A stretch of 64,000 nucleotides of DNA from Sphingomonas pseudosanguinis (GCF_014196255.1 NZ_JACIDH010000011.1:41380-105379), one strand, 5' to 3'; shown: positions 36,370 through 45,360, counted from the stretch's first letter. Translations and numbers: made by a program. Notes: generated by a model not told the origin, from the letters alone.

Positions 36370-37224
36370 ATGACCCTCGCCGCCGCCTTGACCCTATCCG
36401 GCTGCGTCGTCGCCGTTGGCAACAACAGCCCAGCCCCGCCCCCCTCAGCCTCCACCAACCCCAAGCTCGCCGGGATGCAATATCTCTACGGCTCGGCCGA
36501 AGCCGACGCGATCTCGCGTCAGGCTTGGAACGCGCTCGTCACCTATGCCGCCGACCGGGTGCGCCGTCCCCAGGCCGACAGCGTCGTGCTGGCGCAGGGT
36601 TCGAGCCTCGAAAGCCCCCGCTTCATACCTTGCGCGGGCAAGCGCCCGGCGGCGGTCTTCGACGTCGACGAGACGGTGCTCCAGAATCTCGGCTTCGAGT
36701 ATGACGATCTGACCGGCCGTTCCGACCGCGACTTCTCCGGCCGTTGGCGTGCCTGGGAGCAGAGCGACGGCCATGCCGTCCTGCCGACGCCCGGCGCGGT
36801 GGCGGCCATCGCCGATCTGCGCGCGATGGGCGTGACCGTCATCTTCAACACCAATCGCGACGATCCTGCCGGGGCGGCGCGCGTGATAGATGCGGCCGGG
36901 CTGGGCCCGGCGGTGCATGGCGACACGCTGTTCGTGCGCCCCGACACGGGCAGCGGCGACAACAAGGACCCGCGCCGCTGGCAGATCGCCCAGCGCTATT
37001 GCGTGATCGCCATGGGCGGCGACCAGTTGGGCGATTTCAGTGAGTTGTTCAACACCTCTGCCACAGTGGCGCAGCGTCGCGCCCGCGCCGACGGCCCGCG
37101 CATCGCCGCGCTGTGGGGGCGGGGCTGGTTCGTCTTTCCCAATCCCGTCTATGGCAAGGCGCTGAAGGGCGCGGCCGACGACATCTTTCCCGCCGACCGG
37201 CGGTGGCATCCGACAGGAGAGTAA
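36370..37224 (+). CDS. HAD-superfamily acid phosphatase, probable lipoprotein
   Basis: 284 aa from the ATG at 36370, but the frame is open from 36253 and the true start is uncertain. The lipobox LTLSGC follows only ten residues after this Met, with no positive charge before it, so translation may begin further up inside the repeat (MRNWRLKPND...). Catalytic motif [14 protein letters not shown] matches class B/e(P4) acid phosphatases, with [11 protein letters not shown] and GDQLGDFSE as later motifs. The enzyme would hydrolyse periplasmic phosphomonoesters. It splits scoA from scoB. Confidence 0.82.
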   Translation: MTLAAALTLSGCVVAVGNNSPAPPPSASTNPKLAGMQYLYGSAEADAISRQAWNALVTYAADRVRRPQADSVVLAQGSSLESPRFIPCAGKRPAAVFDVDETVLQNLGFEYDDLTGRSDRDFSGRWRAWEQSDGHAVLPTPGAVAAIADLRAMGVTVIFNTNRDDPAGAARVIDAAGLGPAVHGDTLFVRPDTGSGDNKDPRRWQIAQRYCVIAMGGDQLGDFSELFNTSATVAQRRARADGPRIAALWGRGWFVFPNPVYGKALKGAADDIFPADRRWHPTGE

Positions 37225-37226
37225 CC

Positions 37227-37862
37227 ATGGCCTGGACCCGCGACGAAATGGCCGCCCGTGCCGCCAAGGAGCTGAAGGACGGCTTCTACGTCAATCTTGG
37301 CATCGGCATCCCGACACTGGTGGCCAACCATATCCCGCAAGGGGTTGAAGTCACGTTGCAATCCGAAAACGGCATGTTGGGCATCGGGCCGTTTCCCTAT
37401 GATGACGAGGTCGACCCCGACCTGATCAATGCGGGCAAGCAGACGATCAGCGAATTGCCGCATTCGGTCTATTTCTCGTCCGCCGACAGCTTCGCGATGA
37501 TCCGGGGCGGCCATATCGACCTGACCGTGCTGGGCGCGATGGAGGTGTCGGAAGGCGGCGACATCGCCAACTGGATGATCCCCGGCAAGATGATCAAGGG
37601 CATGGGCGGCGCGATGGACCTGGTCGCGGGCGTCAAGAAGATCATCGTCGTCATGGAGCATAACGCCAAGGACGGCAGCCCCAAGTTCATCCCCGATTGC
37701 ACCCTGCCGCTGACCGGGCGCAACGTCGTCGACATGATCGTCACCGATCTGGCGGTGTTCCAGCGTCCCGATCACGACAGCGCCTTCCGCCTGATCGAAT
37801 GTGCGCCCGGCGTCACCGCTGATGAGGTCGCCGCCAAGACGACGGCTAAGTTCGAGCGCTGA
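37227..37862 (+). CDS. scoB: 3-oxoacid CoA-transferase subunit B
   Basis: 211 aa. ATG two bases after the HAD gene stop. Catalytic Glu in [31 protein letters not shown] and [16 protein letters not shown] are typical. It forms the heteromer with ScoA. The downstream GST start overlaps its stop codon (TGATG). Being translationally adjacent to the phosphatase, all four genes are probably one transcript. Confidence 0.95.
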   Translation: MAWTRDEMAARAAKELKDGFYVNLGIGIPTLVANHIPQGVEVTLQSENGMLGIGPFPYDDEVDPDLINAGKQTISELPHSVYFSSADSFAMIRGGHIDLTVLGAMEVSEGGDIANWMIPGKMIKGMGGAMDLVAGVKKIIVVMEHNAKDGSPKFIPDCTLPLTGRNVVDMIVTDLAVFQRPDHDSAFRLIECAPGVTADEVAAKTTAKFER

Positions 37863-38551
37863 TGACGTACACCCTCGTCACCGCGAACCGGAATTATTCG
37901 AGCTGGTCGCTGCGTCCCTGGCTGCTGATGAAGGCGCTGGGGATCGCGTTCGAGGATCGCGTCGAGCCGTTCGCGGCGGCGGAGAATTACGAGGCGTTCC
38001 GCGCCTTCTCGCCGACGGGGCAGGTGCCGGTGCTGTTCGATGGCGAGCGGACGGTGTGGGATTCGCTGGGCATCACGCTTTATCTCGCCGAGCGGAATCC
38101 GGGTGTCTGGCCGGAGGATGAGGCGGCGCGCGCTTGGGCGATGTGCGCGGTGGCGGAGATGCATGGCGGCTTCGGCGCGCTGCGGGCCGAGCGGACGATG
38201 AATGTCGGCGTGCGGGTGGACGCGAACCCGCCTTCGCCCCGGTTGGAGCGCGATGTCGCGCGGCTGGCGGAATTGTGGAGCGAGGGGCTTTCGCGGTTTG
38301 GCGGGCCATGGCTGGCGGGGGAGCGTTTCTCGGCGGTGGACGCCTTTTATGCCCCGGTCGCGTTCCGGGTGCGGACCTATGGCATCGACGTCGGTGCGGC
38401 GAGGGCGGCTTGGGTCGAGACGATCCTTGCGCATCCGGCGATGCTGGACTGGGAAGCGCAGGCGCTGGCCGAGACGTGGCGCGATCCGGATCATGAGATC
38501 GAACTGGCCGAGTGTGGCGGCGTGACAGCGGACTATCGCGCCCAAGGGTGA
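37862..38551 (+). CDS. Glutathione S-transferase family protein
   Basis: 229 aa. The start overlaps the scoB stop by one base. The N-domain is thioredoxin-like (TLVTANRNYSSWSLRPWLLMKALGI) with the Ser/Tyr in SSWSLRPW and the cis-Pro in GQVPVLFD; the C-domain is helical. Members conjugate glutathione or act in detoxification; the substrate is unknown. A large inverted repeat begins 15 nt past its stop. Confidence 0.85.
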   Translation: MTYTLVTANRNYSSWSLRPWLLMKALGIAFEDRVEPFAAAENYEAFRAFSPTGQVPVLFDGERTVWDSLGITLYLAERNPGVWPEDEAARAWAMCAVAEMHGGFGALRAERTMNVGVRVDANPPSPRLERDVARLAELWSEGLSRFGGPWLAGERFSAVDAFYAPVAFRVRTYGIDVGAARAAWVETILAHPAMLDWEAQALAETWRDPDHEIELAECGGVTADYRAQG

Positions 38552-38565
38552 GGGCGGGGCGTGGG

Positions 38566-38642
38566 CTTCGACTTCGCTCAGCCTGAACGGAGGTTGTAGA
38601 AGGCAACTCCCTCACGCCGTTCAGCCTGAGCGAAGTCGAAGG
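38566..38642. repeat. Inverted repeat of the CTTCGACTTCGCTCAG family, copy 2
   Basis: Arms of 25 nt at 38566-38590 and 38618-38642, perfectly complementary, with a 27-nt loop. It starts 15 nt past the GST stop, exactly as copy 1 does past the quinone oxidoreductase. Confidence 0.92.
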
Positions 38643-38724
38643 CCAAGGGAATCGCCGATCAAAGCGAAATAACATTGCGCAAAGCCTTTGCGTTCCGCAC
38701 CTTTTCGGATAACAGCGCCCCATC

Positions 38725-40161
38725 ATGGCCCAACGACCCCAGACTCTGTACGAGAAGATCTGGGCCGCGCACGTTGTCGAACGGCGGCCCGATGGCACCT
38801 GCCTCATCTATATCGACCGCCACCTCGTGCACGAGGTGACCAGCCCGCAGGCTTTCGAAGGCCTGCGCGCGGCGGGGCGCAAGGTGCGCCGTCCCGAGCT
38901 GACGCTGGCGGTGCCCGATCACAACCTGCCGACGACGCCGCGTACCGACGCCAGCGGCCGTCTGCTGCCCATCTCCGATCCGGAGAGTGCGCAGCAGCTG
39001 GAGGCGCTTCGCCGCAATACGGCCGAATTCGGCGTCGACTATATCGATGCGACGGCGGCGGCGCAGGGCATCGTCCATGTCGTGGGGCCGGAACAGGGCT
39101 TCACCCTGCCGGGCACGACGCTCGTCTGTGGCGACAGCCATACCTCGGCGCATGGCGCGCTGGGCGCGTTGGCCTTCGGTATCGGCACGTCGGAGGTCGA
39201 GCATGTGCTGGCGACCCAGACTTTGCTGCTCTCGCCGTCCAAGACGATGGAGGTCCGCGTCGACGGCGTGCTGGGTCACGGCGTGTCGGCCAAGGACGTC
39301 GTGCTGGCGATCATCGGCAAGATCGGTGCGGCGGGCGGGACCGGCCATGTCATCGAATTCACCGGCAGCGTCATCCGCAACCTGTCGGTCGAGGGTCGCC
39401 TGACCATCGCCAACATGTCGATCGAGGGCGGTGCGCGCGCCGGCCTGATCGCGCCAGACGAGACGACCTTCGCCTATCTGAAGGATCGCCCGATGGCACC
39501 CAAGGGTGCGGATTGGGACAAGGCGGTTGCCTGGTGGCGGACGCTGCCGACCGATCCGGGCGCGGTGTACGACAAGGTCGTGACGCTCGATGCCGCCGAC
39601 ATTGCGCCCAACCTGACCTGGGGCACCAGCCCCGAGGATGTGGTGCCGATCACCGGCGTCGTGCCCGACCCCGACAGCTTCGCCGACCCCTCGAAGCGAG
39701 AAGCGGCGCGCAAGTCGCTGGATTATATGGGTTTGACCCCCGGCACCGCAATGCAGGACATCAGCGTTCAGCATGTCTTCATCGGCAGCTGCACCAACAG
39801 CCGCATCGAGGACCTTCGCGCCGCCGCCGCCGTGGCGCGCGACCGCAAGGTGGCGGACGGGGTGCGTGCGCTGGTCGTCCCCGGCTCGGGACTGGTCAAG
39901 CGCCAGGCCGAAGCGGAAGGGCTCGACCGCGTGTTCGTCCGGGCGGGCTTCGAATGGCGCGAGCCGGGCTGCTCGATGTGCCTGGCGATGAACCCCGACA
40001 AGGTGCCGCCGGGCGAGCGCTGCGCCTCGACCTCCAATCGCAATTTCGTCGGGCGGCAGGGGCCGGGGGCGCGGACGCATCTCCTGTCACCGGCCATGGC
40101 GGCCGCTGCGGCCGTGACCGGGCGCCTTTCCGATGTTAGAACGTTGATGGTCCACGAATAA
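38725..40161 (+). CDS. leuC: 3-isopropylmalate dehydratase large subunit
   Basis: 478 aa. Aconitase-fold signatures with 4Fe-4S ligands in [13 protein letters not shown] and [13 protein letters not shown], and [26 protein letters not shown] near residue 130. It isomerises isopropylmalate in leucine synthesis together with LeuD. The start [17 protein letters not shown] is typical for alphaproteobacteria. A 35-codon gene stands between it and leuD. Confidence 0.97.
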   Translation: MAQRPQTLYEKIWAAHVVERRPDGTCLIYIDRHLVHEVTSPQAFEGLRAAGRKVRRPELTLAVPDHNLPTTPRTDASGRLLPISDPESAQQLEALRRNTAEFGVDYIDATAAAQGIVHVVGPEQGFTLPGTTLVCGDSHTSAHGALGALAFGIGTSEVEHVLATQTLLLSPSKTMEVRVDGVLGHGVSAKDVVLAIIGKIGAAGGTGHVIEFTGSVIRNLSVEGRLTIANMSIEGGARAGLIAPDETTFAYLKDRPMAPKGADWDKAVAWWRTLPTDPGAVYDKVVTLDAADIAPNLTWGTSPEDVVPITGVVPDPDSFADPSKREAARKSLDYMGLTPGTAMQDISVQHVFIGSCTNSRIEDLRAAAAVARDRKVADGVRALVVPGSGLVKRQAEAEGLDRVFVRAGFEWREPGCSMCLAMNPDKVPPGERCASTSNRNFVGRQGPGARTHLLSPAMAAAAAVTGRLSDVRTLMVHE

Positions 40162-40190
40162 CGTCATGAAAACAGGGAAGTGACGGCATC

Positions 40191-40298
40191 ATGAAGCATG
40201 TATTGGTCTTGCTGGTCACCGGTGCGGTGCTCTGCGGTGCGGCGGCCTATGCCGCCGGGGTCGCCTCGAAGCCCGCGACGGCCGAACAACCGCGCTAA
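40191..40298 (+). CDS. 35-aa exported or membrane peptide between leuC and leuD
   Basis: The peptide begins [20 protein letters not shown] and ends TAEQPR. It has a one-Lys N-terminus, a hydrophobic stretch and a polar tail. AGGGA stands eleven bases before the ATG. It could be a small membrane peptide or a processed signal-like leader. No homologue is recognised. Confidence 0.5.
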   Translation: MKHVLVLLVTGAVLCGAAAYAAGVASKPATAEQPR

Positions 40299-40347
40299 GC
40301 CTCGCCGCCCGTCGGCATATGGGCGGGGTGGAAGGACAGGAATTGGA

Positions 40348-40959
40348 ATGAACCCGGTTACCACCGTATCCGGCACCGCCTATCCATGGGGTGCCAAGAA
40401 TATCGACACGGACGTCATCATCCCGGCGCATTGGCTGAAGACGATCACCCGCGCCGGCCTGGGACGCGGCGCGTTCGAGACGGTGCGCGCGCAGCCGGGC
40501 AATATCTTCGACGACCCGCGCTATGCCGGCGCGCCGATCCTGATCGCGGGGGACAATTTCGGTTGCGGGTCCAGCCGCGAACATGCCGCCTGGGCCCTGG
40601 CGGATATGGGCATCCACGCGGTGATCGCGCCGAGCTTCTCGGACATTTTCTCGGGTAATGCCTTCAAAAACGGCATCGTCCCCGTCGTCCTGCCGCAGGA
40701 GGCGATCGACCGCCTGGTCGAAGTGGCGAAGGATCAGCCGATCACCGTCGATCTGGAGACGATGACGGTCACGACGCCGTTCCAGGATCGGTTCTCGTTC
40801 GAACTCGATCCGTTTCGGCGCGAATGCCTGATGAACGGCCTCGACGAGATCGGGCTGACGCTGGAGCGGGCCGATGCGATCGGCGGCTATGAGAAGCAAT
40901 TGGCGGCCGGGCGTCCGTGGGTCGAGGGTCGGACACGATTGGCGGCGAGCCAGGGCTGA
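40348..40959 (+). CDS. leuD: 3-isopropylmalate dehydratase small subunit
   Basis: 203 aa from [20 protein letters not shown], with AAGGACAGG upstream. Conserved segments: [30 protein letters not shown] and [12 protein letters not shown]. It completes the LeuCD dehydratase. The gene is separated from leuC by a 35-codon ORF. Confidence 0.97.
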   Translation: MNPVTTVSGTAYPWGAKNIDTDVIIPAHWLKTITRAGLGRGAFETVRAQPGNIFDDPRYAGAPILIAGDNFGCGSSREHAAWALADMGIHAVIAPSFSDIFSGNAFKNGIVPVVLPQEAIDRLVEVAKDQPITVDLETMTVTTPFQDRFSFELDPFRRECLMNGLDEIGLTLERADAIGGYEKQLAAGRPWVEGRTRLAASQG

Positions 40960-41012
40960 TTCGATAAGGCGGGACGGCGCGCTGCCGCGAGGCGCCGTTC
41001 CGCCGGTTGTGA

Positions 41013-41147
41013 TCAGTTCGCTGCGACGACGACGCCGGCGATGATCGCCCAAAGGGCCAGCGAACCGATCATGCCGTTGACGATCCCCGCCATCGGGGGC
41101 GATCGCCGCATATCCTCATGCGGCGGCATGGGCAGAGGGTCACGCAT
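41013..41147 (-). CDS. 44-aa single-helix membrane protein
   Basis: The reverse strand encodes 44 residues starting MRDPLPMPPHEDMRR and ending AIIAGVVVAAN. A charged/Pro N-terminus precedes one hydrophobic helix (GMIGSLALWAIIAGVVV). AGGAGAGAG ends seven bases before the ATG, a strong ribosome-binding site. An EcfG-like promoter is upstream. Confidence 0.65.
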   Translation of the reverse strand: MRDPLPMPPHEDMRRSPPMAGIVNGMIGSLALWAIIAGVVVAAN

Positions 41148-41221
41148 AACGCTCTCTCCTATGTTGGGCGGTTTTTTGGGTCCGACGGGTCGGCCATCCG
41201 CCTGCTGTTATGTCACTTACA

Positions 41222-41246
41222 TACGTTTCAATCGCCATCCTGTTCC
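41222..41246 (-). promoter_or_regulatory. EcfG-like promoter of the 44-aa gene
   Basis: Reverse strand GGAAC (41242-41246) then 16 nt then CGTA (41222-41225). It differs from the consensus CGTT in its last base. Confidence 0.45.
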
Positions 41247-41374
41247 GATCTCGTTGACGGATCGAAACGAGTGTCGCGTCATACGGCCCCGGGATCGGTT
41301 GCGTGCGCGGCGTGCCATGCCTATTTCAGGCCCATGTTAGAATGCCCGTGACAGGGCCGGGGGAAAGCGGATCG

Positions 41375-41698
41375 ATGGACAGTTTTGACGAACGCCGGCG
41401 TGGATTTGAGGCCAAGTTCGTGGCCGATCAGGACATGATGTTCCGCATCACGGCGCGCCGCAACCGGCTGGTCGCGCAATGGGCGGCCGAGCGGATGAAG
41501 CTGACCCCCGCCGAGACCGACGCCTATGCCAAGGCGGTCGTCCAGGCCGATTTCGAGGAAGCGGGTGACGAGGACGTAATCCGCAAGCTGCTGGGCGATC
41601 TGACCGCCGCCGGGATCGATGTCGACGAGGCCGAGGTCCGCCGTGCGCTCGACGAGCAACTGGTCGAGGCGCGCCGCCAGCTGATGGAGAGCCGCTGA
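41375..41698 (+). CDS. ATP synthase inhibitor zeta-type protein (DUF1476)
   Basis: 107 residues from MDSFDERRRGFEAKFVADQD, the canonical DUF1476 start; residues upstream in the frame are not conserved. The protein is helical and charged (RRNRLVAQWAAERMKLT, YAKAVVQADFEEAGDEDVIRK quoted in part). In Paracoccus this family inhibits reverse F1-ATPase. It lies directly upstream of bolA and grxD, an order common in alphaproteobacteria. Confidence 0.88.
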   Translation: MDSFDERRRGFEAKFVADQDMMFRITARRNRLVAQWAAERMKLTPAETDAYAKAVVQADFEEAGDEDVIRKLLGDLTAAGIDVDEAEVRRALDEQLVEARRQLMESR

Positions 41699-41699
41699 C

Positions 41700-41948
41700 A
41701 TGCCGATGGCCGCCGACGATATCGCCGCGATGATCCGTACCGCCATTCCCGACGCGACGGTGGAGATCACCGATCTGGCCGGTGACGGCGATCATTATGC
41801 CGCGCATGTCACCGCCGCGAGCTTTGCGGGGATGAGCCGGGTCGCCCGCACCCGCGCCGTCTATGCCGCGCTCGGGGGACGCATGGGGGGCGAGCTTCAC
41901 GCCCTGCAACTGACCACCGCGGTGCCCGCGGACGCCGCAAGCGCCTGA
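41700..41948 (+). CDS. BolA-family protein
   Basis: 82 aa. Begins two bases after the zeta-type gene stop. BolA fold: IRTAIPDATVEITDLAGDGDHYAAHV, ending with GRMGGELHALQLTT. It partners monothiol glutaredoxin in Fe-S and iron sensing; the next gene is grxD. Confidence 0.9.
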   Translation: MPMAADDIAAMIRTAIPDATVEITDLAGDGDHYAAHVTAASFAGMSRVARTRAVYAALGGRMGGELHALQLTTAVPADAASA

Positions 41949-41972
41949 CACCCTTTCCCAAGGAAGACCGAT

Positions 41973-42296
41973 ATGACCGACGACACGAATGCGCGGATCG
42001 ACGCGCTGGTAAAGGCCAACCCCGTCCTGCTGTTCATGAAGGGCTCGCCCCTGTTCCCGCAATGCGGCTTTTCCAGCCGGGCGGTGGCGATCCTCAACCA
42101 TCTCGATGTGCCCTTCGAGAGCGTCGACGTGCTGCAGGACCAGGGCATCCGCCAGGGTATCAAGGCCTATTCGGACTGGCCGACCATTCCCCAGCTTTAC
42201 GTCAAGGGCGAGTTCGTCGGCGGCTCGGACATCATGATGGAGATGTACGAGAGCGGTGAACTGGCCGAGCTGGTGCAGGACGTTAAGACGGCCTGA
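41973..42296 (+). CDS. grxD: Monothiol glutaredoxin GrxD
   Basis: 107 aa with GSPLFPQCGFSSRAVAIL (CGFS active site), DWPTIPQLYVKGEFVGGSDI and MYESGELAELV. It carries and hands on 2Fe-2S clusters with BolA. AAGGAAG precedes the ATG. A terminator follows. Confidence 0.96.
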   Translation: MTDDTNARIDALVKANPVLLFMKGSPLFPQCGFSSRAVAILNHLDVPFESVDVLQDQGIRQGIKAYSDWPTIPQLYVKGEFVGGSDIMMEMYESGELAELVQDVKTA

Positions 42297-42323
42297 TAGC
42301 CGTTTTTGACGATTGAAAAAGAG

Positions 42324-42355
42324 GGAGGCCGGGTTTCGATCCGGCCTCCTTTTTT
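42324..42355 (+). terminator. Rho-independent terminator of grxD
   Basis: GGAGGCCGG / CCGGCCTCC, nine pairs, followed by TTTTTT; 27 nt past the stop. Confidence 0.92.
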
Positions 42356-42358
42356 ATG

Positions 42359-42380
42359 CCGCCCCTTGCAGGGGAGGAAA
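42359..42380. repeat. Fragment of the CCTCCCC palindromic element, copy G
   Basis: CCGCCCCTTGCAGGGGAGGA is only the outer hairpin of the dispersed element, without its inner arms. It sits between the grxD terminator and the BlaI operator. Confidence 0.6.
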
Positions 42381-42392
42381 GATCCGACCCTA

Positions 42393-42433
42393 TTGACTAC
42401 GTCTGTAATCAGAATAGGATTACGTCTGTAGTC
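42393..42433 (+). promoter_or_regulatory. Promoter with double BlaI-type operator
   Basis: Two near-identical imperfect palindromes, GACTACGTCTGTAATC (42395-42410) and GATTACGTCTGTAGTC (42418-42433), each built from TAC-N4-GTA half sites. A sigma-70 promoter TTGACT (42393-42398) N16 TAGGAT (42415-42420) is embedded in them, so occupancy would block RNA polymerase. It controls the BlaI/M56 pair below. Confidence 0.8.
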
Positions 42434-42451
42434 ATAAGGGGAGTCGAGTCG

Positions 42452-42820
42452 ATGGCCGAGCGGATCAGCGATGCCGAGCATGCGGTGATGGAGGTCCTGT
42501 GGGAGGATGCGCCGCTCACCGCGCAGGACGTCGCCGAGCGGGTCGATCCCGAACGCGGGTGGAGCACCAACACCGTCAAGACGCTGCTCGGCCGCCTCCT
42601 TGCCAAGAACGCCATCGCGCATGAGGAGCAGGGGCGTCGCTATCTCTATCGGCCGCTGGTCGAGCGCGACGATTATGTCGTCGGCGAATCCCGCCGCCTG
42701 ATCGACCGGCTGTTCGGTGGCCGCCTGACCCCGCTGGTCGCGCATCTGGCGGAGCGCGACGAACTGACCGCACAGGACATTTCGGAAATCGAGGCGCTGC
42801 TCAAGGAGCTGAAGGCGTGA
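42452..42820 (+). CDS. BlaI/MecI/CopY-family repressor
   Basis: 122 aa from MAERISDAEHAVMEVLWED, the typical BlaI start, with AAGGGGAG upstream. Winged-helix domain with GWSTNTVKTLLGRLLAKNAI (recognition helix), then a dimerisation helix. It represses until cut by its partner M56 protease. Its stop overlaps the start of that partner (ATGA). Confidence 0.92.
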   Translation: MAERISDAEHAVMEVLWEDAPLTAQDVAERVDPERGWSTNTVKTLLGRLLAKNAIAHEEQGRRYLYRPLVERDDYVVGESRRLIDRLFGGRLTPLVAHLAERDELTAQDISEIEALLKELKA

Positions 42821-44421
42821 GCGGCGCGCAACTGGGCTGGGCGGTGGAGGCGATGATCGCCTCGACGCTGCTGATGGCGCTGGTCTTGCTGGCGCGTCGC
42901 CATGTCCGCGAGGCGTTCGGTCCGCAGATCGCCTATGCGCTCTGGGCCTTGCCGCTGCTGCGGCTGATCCTGCCGCCCTTGCCGCGCGGGCTGTCGGAAC
43001 AGGCGACGCCGCCGCTGGCCGCCGCGAGCGAGCGGTTCGCGACCTATGTCATGGTGCCGGTCGCCGAACAGCTGCCCACGCAACTCGCTGGTCCGAGCAT
43101 CTGGTCGATGCTGGGGCAGGGCATCGCCTTGTTCTGGATCATCGGCGCGGCCGGGTTCCTGGGCCTCCAACTGTTCCGGCATTGGCGGTTCCGCAGCCGG
43201 CTGCTGGCCTCGGCCGAAACGCTAGAGGCGGTGAAGGGCGTGCGGGTCGTCGCCAGCGACGGCGCGCCGGGGCCGCTCGCCTTCGGCATCTGGCACCGTT
43301 ACGTCGCCTTTCCACGCGATTTCGATGAGCATTATGACGCCGATGAGCGCGATCTGGCGCTGGCGCATGAGCTGGGCCATCATGAGCGTGGTGACCTGAT
43401 CGCCAACTGGATCGCACTCGCCGTGCTGGCGCTCCACTGGTTCAACCCCGTCGCCTGGCGCGCTTTCCACGCCTTTCGCGCCGATCAGGAGCTGGCCAAC
43501 GACGCCCGCGTCCTGAAGGGGCGCAGCCGGGCCGACCGGCACGTCTATGCCTGCGCCATCGTAAAGGCCGCGCATGGCCGCGCACTGTCGGGCGCGTGCC
43601 ATCTCCATACCATCGACGATCTGAAAGGGAGGCTGAAGATGTTGACGACTTCTCCGAAATCGCGTCGCCAACTGGCGGTGGGCGGGGCGACCGTGTCGCT
43701 GCTCGTGCTCGGCGGGCTGGGTATCACCGCGTCGGGCACGCCGGCGGCGGCGGCGCTGACCAAGAAGGTCGAGCGGACCATCGGCGTCGACCTGACCAGC
43801 AACGCGCCCGTCATGCCGGCCGTCGCCGCGCCCGAAACCGTGCCGGAAGTCCCCGACGTGCCGACCGCCCCGCGTGCGCCCGTCGCGCCGGCCATGACCC
43901 GCGATGCGATCGCCGCGACGCCGCCGACCGTTCCGACGCCGCCGCAGGTGGCTCATGCCCCGGTCGCACCGCCGGCCCCGCCCGTGCCACCCCAGACCGT
44001 CATCCTGCGCAACGGGAAGACGATGCGGATCGTAGCACCCCACGGTGTGCGGGTCATGTCGATGGCGGACATGCCCAAAATGCCGCCAATGCCCCCGGTC
44101 CCGATCGTCCGGTCGGAGGCGTGCGGCACCAAATCGTCGGATACCCGCACGAACATCACCACCATCGACGGCAAGACCCGGCGGCAGGTCACCATCATCT
44201 GCACCGACCGTATCGAGCATATGGCACGAAGTGCTGCGCTCTCCGCCGAAGCGGCGACGCGGATGGCCAAGATGAACGCGACCATGGCGCTGGCGAGCAT
44301 CGACCATGCCCGCGCCTCGATTGCTCGCGATCGCAACCTGTCAGAGGACGCCCGCCGCGATGCGCTGAAAGGCCTGGATCAGGCGACCGCCAATCTGAAG
44401 GCAGACATGGCGCGCGATTGA
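42817..44421 (+). CDS. BlaR1-like M56 membrane protease without penicillin-binding domain
   Basis: 534 aa. Membrane helices at about 5-25, 35-55 and 105-125 bracket the M56 peptidase with its zinc site HELGHHERGD (His184, Glu185, His188), and a fourth helix at about 290-310 (AVGGATVSLLVLGGLGITASG). The outer part is a Pro/Ala/Val-rich linker (PTVPTPPQVAHAPVAPPAPP) and a region with two Cys (SEACGTKS, TIICTDRI) ending in a charged helix. Staphylococcal BlaR1 has a beta-lactam-binding domain here; this protein has none, so its signal is unknown. It should cut the upstream BlaI. Confidence 0.88.
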   Translation: MSGAQLGWAVEAMIASTLLMALVLLARRHVREAFGPQIAYALWALPLLRLILPPLPRGLSEQATPPLAAASERFATYVMVPVAEQLPTQLAGPSIWSMLGQGIALFWIIGAAGFLGLQLFRHWRFRSRLLASAETLEAVKGVRVVASDGAPGPLAFGIWHRYVAFPRDFDEHYDADERDLALAHELGHHERGDLIANWIALAVLALHWFNPVAWRAFHAFRADQELANDARVLKGRSRADRHVYACAIVKAAHGRALSGACHLHTIDDLKGRLKMLTTSPKSRRQLAVGGATVSLLVLGGLGITASGTPAAAALTKKVERTIGVDLTSNAPVMPAVAAPETVPEVPDVPTAPRAPVAPAMTRDAIAATPPTVPTPPQVAHAPVAPPAPPVPPQTVILRNGKTMRIVAPHGVRVMSMADMPKMPPMPPVPIVRSEACGTKSSDTRTNITTIDGKTRRQVTIICTDRIEHMARSAALSAEAATRMAKMNATMALASIDHARASIARDRNLSEDARRDALKGLDQATANLKADMARD

Positions 44422-44502
44422 GCTAGGTGCGCACCATCTCCGCGCCTGTCCGAACGGGCGCGGGGCTTGCCTTGAGCGGGGCGCTCGCCCACATGATCGA
44501 TG

Positions 44503-45360
44503 ATGGCTGAGCATCCGACCGGCATTCCGATCCTGCTTGAGCCGCTGGTCACCCGCGTGCTCGCCCCCAATCCCTCACCCTTCACGTTCACCGGAACGCA
44601 GAGCTATGTGGTGGGGGACAGCGATGTCGCGGTCATCGATCCCGGCCCCGATGATCCGTCGCATCTCGCGGTCCTGGAGCGGGTGATCGCCGGCCGGCCG
44701 GTCCGCGCGATCCTGATCACCCATCACCACCGTGACCACAGTCCGGCGAGCCGCCCGCTCAGCCGGTCGACGGGCGCCCCGATCGTCGGGTCGGCACCCC
44801 GCGTTCGTGGCGGGGAGGATGGCCGGGCCGACGCCGCCTTCGACCGCGACTATGTCCCCGACCGGGTGCTGGCCGAGGGCGATGTCGTGCGGGGCCATGG
44901 CTGGAGCTTGCGGGCGATCGCCACCCCCGGCCATACCTCCCAACATCTCGCCTTCGCGCTTCCCGAAACCGGGGCACTGTTTTCGGGCGATCATGTCATG
45001 GGCTGGTCGACCAGCATCGTGTCGCCGCCCGATGGCGACATGACCGAATATATGGCCAGCCTCGAAAAGCTGATGGGGCGCGACGACCGGGTCTATTATC
45101 CCGGGCATGGCGAGGCGGTGGACAATCCGCAGCGGCTGGTGCGCGGCATGCTGGGGCACCGCAAGCAGCGCGAAGGGCAGATATTGCGGCTATTGAAGGA
45201 AGGCGCGGCCCTTCCGGTCGAGGCCATGGTCGCGCGCATGTATGTCGGCCTGAACCCCAAGCTGGTTCCGGCGGCGGAACGATCGACGCTGGCGCATCTT
45301 TATGACCTTCGCACGCGCGGGCTGATCCGCGAGGAGGGAGCAACATGGACGATCGCGTGA
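44503..45360 (+). CDS. MBL-fold metallohydrolase (LACTB2-like)
   Basis: 285 aa. The HHHRDHS metal motif follows ILITH; ATPGHTSQHLAF, LFSGDHVMGW and YYPGHGEAV supply the remaining ligands, and a C-terminal winged helix (LAHLYDLRTRGLIREEG) matches LACTB2-type hydrolases. Such enzymes act as RNases or thioester hydrolases and are not beta-lactamases despite the shared fold. The next gene overlaps its end by 16 nt. Confidence 0.9.
   Translation: MAEHPTGIPILLEPLVTRVLAPNPSPFTFTGTQSYVVGDSDVAVIDPGPDDPSHLAVLERVIAGRPVRAILITHHHRDHSPASRPLSRSTGAPIVGSAPRVRGGEDGRADAAFDRDYVPDRVLAEGDVVRGHGWSLRAIATPGHTSQHLAFALPETGALFSGDHVMGWSTSIVSPPDGDMTEYMASLEKLMGRDDRVYYPGHGEAVDNPQRLVRGMLGHRKQREGQILRLLKEGAALPVEAMVARMYVGLNPKLVPAAERSTLAHLYDLRTRGLIREEGATWTIA

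Noticed and set aside
44503..45360. Metallo-beta-lactamase next to BlaR1
   Set aside because: The protein has the LACTB2-type C-terminal winged helix and no signal peptide, so it is not a periplasmic beta-lactamase.
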